Origin: Crossaster papposus | Taxonomy: Eukaryota; Echinodermata; Asteroidea; Velatida; Solasteridae | Direction of reading: 5' to 3' | Length of the DNA: 64,000 nucleotides | NCBI GenBank assembly: GCA_037893245.1 | Contig: JBAIAA010000603.1 | Location: forward strand, 248,001 to 312,000 | Part shown: piece after piece, positions 56,104 to 64,000 of the stretch | Numbering within the stretch: position 1 is the first letter of the stretch | How the letters are laid out: each line of letters starts with the position of its first letter | The notes under the pieces: model-generated | What the model saw: only the letters and a program-made list of their open reading frames with translations | Databases searched by the model: none | Told to the model about the DNA's origin: nothing | Translations under genes and position numbers: made by a program

Positions 56104-56214
56104 GAAACTGATTTTCTGGGAGCAGTTTTCACATGTCGGAGAGTGACCACGACAAAGGTGATGCAAATAAATCAGATAAAGATGTCCTAGCTCTTCCAAA
56201 ATGGCCAAACAAAG
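56104..56214 (+). pseudogene. Locus C, exon 7 (copy 1)
   Basis: After TTACAG it reads ETDFLGAVF, then one base is missing in GTTTTCACATG, then HMSESDHDKGDANKSDKDVL and ALPKWPNK before GTGAGA. Phase to exon 8 agrees only if that base is restored. It is acidic and probably exposed. Confidence 0.6.
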
Positions 56215-56320
56215 GTGAGAATGGGTGCATGTCACAGAGAGACGAGTAGTACAATTGAGTCTTATCACTTTATACAATTATTGTTTAGAATTTAATTGTC
56301 ACATTTCACGAGTCAAAAGA

Positions 56321-56596
56321 GGGGTCAACCCGATGTTCCCCAGTCCCTATGTTCCCAAGTCCCTATGTTCCCCATAGTGTAATATAATAAAATCGACCAG
56401 TAACGTAATAATCTCGTACGTTCGTAAAGTCTCGTACGTTCTCGATGTTAACTTACACGTCCTATTTTATTACATTACTGATTGTAACAACTATGGGGGA
56501 ACATAGGGACTGGGGAACATAGGGACTGGGGAACATAGGGACTGGGGAACATAGGGACTGGGGAACATAGGGACTGGGGAACATAGCTACGCACCC
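56321..56596. mobile_element. TIR element with terminal tandem array of 16 bp
   Basis: Flanked by GTCAAAAGA (56312-56320 and 56597-56605). The left end is GGGGTCAACCCGATGTTCCC, the right (reverse complement) GGGTGCGTAGCTATGTTCCC. ATGTTCCCCAGTCCCT units lie at both ends, about two on the left and five to six on the right in inverted sense. Same architecture and duplication length as 52726-53584, unrelated sequence. Confidence 0.85.
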
Positions 56597-56712
56597 GTCA
56601 AAAGATACTTGGCATTTTATATTCTTGTAATAAAAGAACGTATTTGCCTGAAGCACAATTCTCCATGCAATCATAACATTGTTGATTGTCCCAAATAAAA
56701 CCCACTTCATAG

Positions 56713-56826
56713 AGCGAGACGAGAAATTGAAGGAATTAAAGAACCAGAAGACAGATTACCAGTCAGGAATGTGGAACGTCAACTCAGTCTTAATGGGAGG
56801 ACTCGGCAGTGATCCGGAGATAGAAG
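56713..56826 (+). CDS. Locus C, exon 8 (copy 1)
   Basis: Follows CATAG; unbroken: ERDEKLKELKNQKTDYQSGM, then WNVNSVLMGGLGSDPEIE, before GTAAAT. Phases agree with exons 7 and 9. Confidence 0.65.
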
Positions 56827-57879
56827 GTAAATAGTACAGCTTAGGAAACGTTAATCTTAGGTCTTGCCCTTAAACCATATGAATATCGAGTTTACTTGAC
56901 CATTTTTAGCATATTGTTTTAAAAACATGGTAAGGAAAGGATTAATGCCATACTTGAACAGTATACATTTGTGGAATTTTTTGTGGGATTTTATTATATT
57001 TCATACTTTTGGGTTGTTGTTTTTTCTTCTGATTTCATAACTTTTTGGGTTGGAATTCTTCCGGATTTTACATTTCACACCCTCTAACCCTTTGCAAAAT
57101 GCCAGTTATTTCCAAGATTGTTTTCATTTCTCTAATCTTTGTGTAGGCTCCGCCCTACAGATCATCAATTTATCCAAAGAGGTGACGGGTTGTCAAATAA
57201 ACTTGGCAATGACGCATGTGGATTGATAACTGGTGTATTAAACGGATGGTATATGTTGTCAACATGTTACTAATTACTTGACATAAGGTTGCTTAACATG
57301 ACATTATGGCAACTTGACATGACTTGAAATTAATGTTACATGGCTACATTGTTTCACGTTTAGTTACATGTACATTGTTCGATTTGCTAAGCTGTTTAAG
57401 AAACATACAAAATAATGACGTTTTGGCTGAATTTTATGTTAAACTTCTAACGTTGCAAAATGACAAGTACGGGGAAATGTGAAATGTCGAACTTGCTCAC
57501 GTACGTGTGTAAACGAACAAAATAGTACGCGATATGTTGCGCGACTTTTATAACCATTAGTGCGGTAAGGCGCACGACTTTGTCTCATAATGAAAACGCG
57601 TTCATTGATTTATGATGCGACTAAAAAAACAACTAGCAGAACACGTTTGCCATTTGGTGGAGTCAAAAATTTGGTTCTACGAAATGATGGACTGTTATTT
57701 GTCACGAAATTAAACAAAAACCATGCTATTTAAAGAAGTTGTTATGTGAATCTTTATACTCTACTTTAAAAAAATATTTTCCAATCATATCGATTTTAGT
57801 TGTATTGCCCAAAACGCCATCCAAAGCAATGTGCACTTTTAGGATTTCTCATTTCTCCTTTTTTTTCTCGCTTTAACAG
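56827..57879. other. Locus C intron
   Basis: No exon seen. A short stretch after GTGTAG at 57146 has no usable frame. Confidence 0.45.
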
Positions 57880-58109
57880 AAGAAGAGGAAGAACCAGCAG
57901 AATCGGACGGAGCACACTCCAGATCGCGTTACTTACTGCGAACTTCATCAAGAGGTTCAGCTAAATCCACTGCCAGCTCTTTACCGAGGAGTGCAGCGTT
58001 GAGGGTCCCTGGATCAACGGAAGGGGGAGGAGTAGGAGACAGGAGATCCGTCTCAAGATTGTCATCCAGGGCAACCGTCAGGAATCTTACCAGTCGGCTG
58101 TCTAGCGCC
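57880..58109 (+). CDS. Locus C, exon 9 (only complete copy)
   Basis: After TAACAG, 230 bp, unbroken: EEEEEPAESDGAHSRSRYLL, then RTSSRGSAKSTASSLPRSAA, and after more Ser/Arg LTSRLSSA before GTAAGC. It ends in phase 0, so it could splice to exon 5 of the second copy. A low-complexity, probably phosphorylated tail. No function is assigned. Confidence 0.65.
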
Positions 58110-58219
58110 GTAAGCAGTTAGGCATTCTTAAGTTTGATTGATAGATCAGATTGTGCCAGGAGCTGTTTAATTTGATAGAATAATTTGGCATACAAAATTG
58201 GAAGCCAGTTTTTGAGGTG

Positions 58220-58303
58220 ACACCATGTTCGCATGCATGTTGCACACGTTACCAGTTTGCATTGGAGGATGTGTATACACGCAAAGTTTTCCGGAATTCA
58301 AAA
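58220..58303. repeat. Dispersed repeat fragment at the duplication junction
   Basis: It contains ACGTTACCAGTTTGCATTGG and GTGTATACACGCAAAGTTTT, the left part of the family at 18936. It is cut at 58303, where the second copy of the duplication begins. Confidence 0.65.
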
Positions 58304-59044
58304 CGTTTCCAAAAACGGGTCCATAACGGCCTCGTACCGGCCCACCGTCCTCTTACCGTCCTTATACCGGGTTCTCGCCGTGTGGTACAGCGGTGGCACA
58401 CGGCGAAAGTTTTGGGCATGCCCAAAACTTTTGCCGTGTCTTGCCGGCCACTAACGGGCCCCCACCGTGTTCACCGATCGCACAACGCCCCGCCGTGTGC
58501 CCTTACCGTGTTCCACCGTCCGCACGAAATGTACCACACGGTGGCACACGGTAGGCTTAGCCGGCGCCATGGGACAACTACTTTACCATCTTCGAGTGAT
58601 ACACATTTGCTTTTTCCCATTTTTTTTATATTGTTTCAAAATTGTTGCTAGTATCGTGCCTTTGGCGTGGAAATTAGGATTTGATGGCTTCAGACTAGCA
58701 CCCCTGAACAAAAATATTGACATATTTGGGAAACCAACAACATAGCGCCGGATAGCTCAGTTGGTAGGGCACCGTAATGGCAATCGGGATGTTACTGGTT
58801 CAAGCTCCGCTCCAGTCAATTTCTTTGTTCAAATGTCTTTGATCCAAAAACTGTGAGTCTGTAACCTTCTTGACCATTACCAGATAATAGATGTATACAA
58901 TTTGGAAGAAAACAAAATGTGCAGGTTTATAAACTGAGTTGGTAAAACTTTAAATGCACAGCTCTAAACCTTTTTAAAAATGAAAAGAAGTATGTGTGCT
59001 TAGATTTACAGCATTCTCTTGTAATTTCCTTCGTGCAAATGTAG

Positions 59045-59212
59045 GATGAGTTTATGGAGCATTCCGCCAGCTACCACGCCTTAGCCAACCACACCATCTT
59101 AGCCTCCTCAATGCTACAGAAACGTGGTCCAGATAGCCTGAGTGCTGAACCCGCTCCTAACTAAGACAGAGAACCCACCCTGGGGAGATGACAGAGAAGA
59201 ATGGTCTAAGAG
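59045..59212 (+). pseudogene. Locus C, exon 5 (copy 2)
   Basis: Identical in translation to 52323-52490, including the frame break. Confidence 0.6.
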
Positions 59213-61847
59213 GTATGGCTGTGTCCTGAATCACCTGTCTATTAACGTCCGTCGATGTCATTTTTTTATAATAATCGATATATCGGAAATTCAATATCGA
59301 GTATACCTCGATATATCAATTATTTCCCGTGTACATGGTCCGCGCATGGTCCGAACAATATCAAATTGCGCCAGCCCGCGTGTTTATGGTTTATTGAGGG
59401 CGCCCTTAAAGGTAGTAAATATCATTTAACTGACCTGTCCGAAGTTTGGGGTCCGCTCGTAAGTCCGACGCCTCATAGGTCCAACGCCTCATTACTCCGA
59501 CAAAATACCAAATAAGGCCATAAAGTCCGACGCCCCATAGGTCCGACGCCCCATAGGTCCGACGCCCCATAGGTCCGACACCCCATAGGTCCGACACCCC
59601 ATAGGTCCGACGCCTCGTAGGTCCGACGCCTCATAGGTCCGATGCCTCATAGGTCCGACAATTAATTTTACTTTTAATTCTGTCCATAACTCCGACGCCT
59701 CATAAGTCCGACGCCTTATAAGTCCGACACATCATAAGTCCGACACATCATAAGTCCGACGCCTCGTAATTCCGACAGTCTTGAATACAAGCATTGCGAT
59801 CGAAAAATATGAAGCTGTAAGCTACAAGTTCCAAATACTTGATCTCCAGCAATATTTCTACAATCTATCTCACATAATAGGCCGCGAAGACCGCTTTATA
59901 CACTGAATCATTGGTGAAATCACAAAATAATAATTAACGAGCTCGCGTGCAGGAGTTTACAGGGTTATGGTTGTCTGCACCCATAGACATCTAAATAATT
60001 ATTTAGATGTATATTATTTAGATGTCTATGTCTGCACCCCTAATTCGTGCTTTGCACAGTGCGCCCTCTCACGTTTTTGCCTTGTCGGACAAATGAACCT
60101 TCTCTTATAATAGTCTATAGCTCCGACGCCAGTACGACGCCTTATTTGTCCGACGTCGGACTTATGAGGCGTCGGACTGTTGCGGCATCGGACCCATGAG
60201 CCCGAGTGTATGAGGCCAGTGCCTCAAAAGTCCGACGACTCATAATTCCGAAATTCGGACTTATGAGGCGTTGGACTTATGAGGCGTCAGACTTACGATA
60301 CGGCCCCCGAAGTTTTACAATCATGGATGCCGAGAAAATTGAGAAAAACAGCATTTGTTTTTAACCGGCATTGGGTAGTTATTCTTATGTTATCTTTGTT
60401 TTTTCGCGATCGCCGTTTTCGGAATAATTACAGGATATCTAGCGCCATCATTTTGCTGGATGCCTAGAATCATTATTTACTTTCAATTGAGTAAGATTTT
60501 TCCTAATAATTCGGTAATAAATATTTTCGATATCTGCAAATGGTGTATACTACACTGTACCTTTAATTATAAGGGCGCCCTCAATAAGCCCAGATAACGG
60601 ACAGCGCGCCCCGGAACAAATGAACGAACAGCTCAGTCTTGGAATCCAGACTGGCTTGCTAGGCCAATAGCAGGGTGCAGAGAACGCTCCTCGCAATTCC
60701 CAACTCGTGATTGGCCACCCCAAAATGTTATCAGAACAAGGGAGGGTTACGTCCCAAACAACCGATAGGCGCATGGCTGGGGCGGCATGGCTGGTTTCTT
60801 TTGAGATTTTACTGCGCAAGTGATTGTGAACTATAGCGGCGGGGCGGGTAAAACACAAAGAACAACTTAACAACCGCAGTTAACGTCGAACGTATTTTAT
60901 TTAATAGGCCTACTCAAATGGTCTAAGCTACAAATAAAGACGGCAGCTTTTCTAATATACTAAAGCCCTGAGATTTTCTGGATAATCTGACACTCTTTCG
61001 GTGTTTTCGATATCATTTAGGAACATCAAAATTTAGATACATCAAAATTTAGATACATCAAAATTGTCGATATATCGAAATGTCGATATTTCGATATTAT
61101 TAAAAAAGTGACATCGGCGATATCGTCAAAATAGTATCGAGTATTTGAGTAATATCGATATATCGATGGACGTTAGGTTACTGTCTATGGCTAGCGGTAG
61201 CGCATGATGTGTATATAGAAAGTAGACTCTGCCGTAACCAATATGCAACCTATGTAAAAACGACAATTGTCCAATACTACTTCGAATTTTATCAAATGTA
61301 GTTAGTCAACATTTTGTTTGCAATTAGTTAGGCCTACACATCCGTGAATGGGTGCAACGTACCCAACTAGTCTAGTTCCTTAACCTGATAATTCCCGGAT
61401 GTCTGTAAATTTCTCTGTTCTTTTTTGGGTGGGAAACCAGACTACAAAAACAATTTTGTTTTTCTTTTTGTTCCAGCATTTATGAACACAAACTTTTAAT
61501 GCGAGTGTAACAATATTTGCTATTCCCATTTCCCCCCTTTTTTTTATTACAACAGAAGCAAATAGTGTATACTACCTTTAAAATCGAAAATCTTGTGGCT
61601 AAAGCCAGTTCATACTTTATGCGGAAGCGATACGAATTTGACGTCACAGAGCATTCGCTGCAAACATTTGTCGGAGTTGAAATGTGTTCAACTTTTGCGA
61701 ATTCGCGCCCCGAAAATTCCCTGTGATATAACAAAAATCGCATTTGTGTTTGCTTTTGCGCCGAGTGTAAACCAAGTCGCTCCGAATGAGCTACTTGAAT
61801 GCACCCTTATTTACAATCATTGTATTTTTGTTGCCTTTTATATCCAG

Positions 61848-62165
61848 TCCCATCTTCAATGCCACATTTGCCAGGAAACCCACCCCCAACAAGGCTACAC
61901 ACTTGCAACAAGCACCTTCTTGGAAACCTTGACGCCCAACCTCAACCTCGGGGGTGGCACCCCGGGGCAAGACCAAGCTGGGCCTAGTGGCGGGTTACTA
62001 GCTGGCACTGGTCCAGACGGGTTGGATCTGGATAGAACCGGTATGGGTAAACCGGTCTCTCAAGGTTTGATGGACGATCGGAATACCAGGTCCTATGCTT
62101 CATGGCTTGCCTGGTGGAAGAATACTGTCAACTGCGATGATTACACCAAATATTTATCCACACAA
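61848..62165 (+). CDS. Locus C, exon 6 (copy 2)
   Basis: Identical to 55126-55443, with the same splice sites. Confidence 0.6.
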
Positions 62166-62825
62166 GTAAAATATACCTTTTCTTTCCTTGTTCTGACAAG
62201 AAATGTAACTATTGATCTTTAAACATAAGTGGGAAAAAATAATTGTAAATGCATATTTCGTCTCTGAGATATGGTACATATGGTTAAAGATTGCATGTGC
62301 CAAACCTGCTTATAGGAGCTTGATTTAAAAAACTAACAAACAATACACTTCAACTAAGGAGTTTTATACTTCAATTTCTTTTTCAAGTTTTTCTTTAATA
62401 TCATCCAAGTTTAAGTATATTATGACAATTTTCTTTCCTTTCCATGTTCTATAGAAATATTTCCTATAATTAAAATAATGATGTGCATTAATTGATCAAC
62501 TTCAGATACGCACTCAAACTCTGTCAAAAGTGGGTTTCCTTCTTCCTTTTACGACCCTGTACTATTCATGGCTAATTATCTGACAACAGCAGTACTCCAT
62601 GGTGGACAATCAATCAGATTTTCCCAGCAGTGCTAAGCTTCCTGGCCCAAGTCCATCATAATCCATTAAAATGTATTCACATCGGGCCTGCAGGACTACC
62701 GGTAAGTCCCCCAAAAAATCTGCCAAAATAGGGGAAGGATTTTGATGGATTTGGCAAGGTTAGGGTTAACAAATGGATCCGCAAGCTTTTTCATGACCTC
62801 ATTAACATTCTGGTGAATATTACAG

Positions 62826-62936
62826 GAAACTGATTTTCTGGGAGCAGTTTTCACATGTCGGAGAGTGACCACGACAAAGGTGATGCAAATAAATCAGATA
62901 AAGATGTCCTAGCTCTTCCAAAATGGCCAAACAAAG
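62826..62936 (+). pseudogene. Locus C, exon 7 (copy 2)
   Basis: Identical to 56104-56214, with the same missing base. Confidence 0.6.
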
Positions 62937-63434
62937 GTGAGAATGGGTGCATGTCACAGAGAGACGAGTAGTACAATTGAGTCTTATCACTTTATACAAT
63001 TATTGTTTAGAATTTAATTGTCACATTTCACGAGTCAAAAGAGGGGTCAACCCGATGTTCCCCAGTCCCTATGTTCCCAAGTCCCTATGTTCCCCATAGT
63101 GTAATATAATAAAATCGACCAGTAACGTAATAATCTCGTACGTTCGTAAAGTCTCGTACGTTCTCGATGTTAACTTACACGTCCTATTTTATTACATTAC
63201 TGATTGTAACAACTATGGGGGAACATAGGGACTGGGGAACATAGGGACTGGGGAACATAGGGACTGGGGAACATAGGGACTGGGGAACATAGGGACTGGG
63301 GAACATAGCTACGCACCCGTCAAAAGATACTTGGCATTTTATATTCTTGTAATAAAAGAACGTATTTGCCTGAAGCACAATTCTCCATGCAATCATAACA
63401 TTGTTGATTGTCCCAAATAAAACCCACTTCATAG

Positions 63435-63548
63435 AGCGAGACGAGAAATTGAAGGAATTAAAGAACCAGAAGACAGATTACCAGTCAGGAATGTGGAACG
63501 TCAACTCAGTCTTAATGGGAGGACTCGGCAGTGATCCGGAGATAGAAG
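63435..63548 (+). CDS. Locus C, exon 8 (copy 2)
   Basis: Identical to 56713-56826; the last exon of the gene inside the window. Confidence 0.65.
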
Positions 63549-64000
63549 GTAAATAGTACAGCTTAGGAAACGTTAATCTTAGGTCTTGCCCTTAAACCAT
63601 ATGAATATCGAGTTTACTTGACCATTTTTAGCATATTGTTTTAAAAACATGGTAAGGAAAGGATTAATGCCATACTTGAACAGTATACATTTGTGGAATT
63701 TTTTGTGGGATTTTATTATATTTCATACTTTTGGGTTGTTGTTTTTTCTTCTGATTTCATAACTTTTTGGGTTGGAATTCTTCCGGATTTTACATTTCAC
63801 ACCCTCTAACCCTTTGCAAAATGCCAGTTATTTCCAAGATTGTTTTCATTTCTCTAATCTTTGTGTAGGCTCCGCCCTACAGATCATCAATTTATCCAAA
63901 GAGGTGACGGGTTGTCAAATAAACTTGGCAATGACGCATGTGGATTGATAACTGGTGTATTAAACGGATGGTATATGTTGTCAACATGTTACTAATTACT

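Larger units (their letters stand above)
51582..58303 (+). repeat. Tandem duplication of 6722 bp, copy 1
   Basis: Sequence from 51582 recurs from 58304 at a fixed offset of 6722 to the window end, with no indel and no substitution that I noticed. It contains locus C exons from 52323 to 58109 and the nested element cluster. The left junction is CACCGTTTCC in copy 1 and AAACGTTTCC in copy 2. Confidence 0.95.
58304..64000 (+). repeat. Tandem duplication, copy 2 (runs off the window)
   Basis: 5697 bp of the 6722-bp unit are present. The nested elements recur at 59243-61180, 59410-60562, 59448-60306, 59983-60029 and 63043-63318; the SINE recurs at 58747. Exon 9 of this copy would lie at about 64602-64831, outside the window. 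Confidence 0.95.

Noticed and set aside
57146-57230. Short exon after GTGTAG
   Set aside because: There is no usable frame and no donor that keeps phase between exons 8 and 9.

Overview
The window is eukaryotic nuclear DNA. Short exons with GT/AG borders lie in long AT-rich introns, and most of the sequence is repeats: non-LTR, Penelope-like and gypsy retroelements, tRNA-derived SINEs, many inverted-repeat DNA elements and short tandem arrays. Protein similarity (TRMO, a SAMD3-like family), the SINE type and the many TGTACATGTACA words suggest a marine invertebrate, probably a deuterostome such as an echinoderm, hemichordate or amphioxus. The phylum is inference. There are no prokaryotic operons.

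Layout. 0-5.3 kb: a LINE endonuclease scrap and a broken transposase-like gene (3067-5242). 5.9-18.5 kb: one plus-strand multi-exon gene of the SAMD3-like family. Its exon D-E-F cassette is repeated three times in tandem (units of 3337, 3343 and 3349 bp), and the same frame breaks occur in every copy. 18.5-24.8 kb: non-coding, with old repeats, a 40-C run and a Penelope-like RT fragment. 24.8-28.9 kb: two exons of a tRNA m6t6A37 methyltransferase (TRMO) gene with a one-base frame break. 28.84-35.69 kb: a satellite-like array of about 56 monomers of about 65 bp, each matching the tail and 5' splice site of that TRMO exon. Ten roughly 282-bp spacers punctuate it.

36.5-64.0 kb: a second plus-strand gene of unrecognised family (charged and coiled-coil-like exons, then Trp-rich and Ser/Arg-rich exons). 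Its introns hold a deleted gypsy element (38392-41617), a LINE RT fragment, palindromic MITEs, SINEs and a 5.3-kb G+C-rich insertion (45056-50349). That insertion has 256-bp inverted arms and a disrupted reading frame for a very basic protein. From 51582 the gene's 3' part is tandemly duplicated with a constant 6722-bp offset, running off the window end. Inside each copy is a five-level nest of mobile elements.

The most unusual structures are the satellite made from a TRMO exon, the phase-neutral amplification of internal exons in two genes, two TIR elements whose ends are short tandem arrays with 9-bp target duplications, and the basic-protein insertion. Almost every coding unit has one or more in-frame stops or single-base frame breaks. 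Either this is a decaying region or the assembly keeps indel errors; the sequence alone cannot decide.
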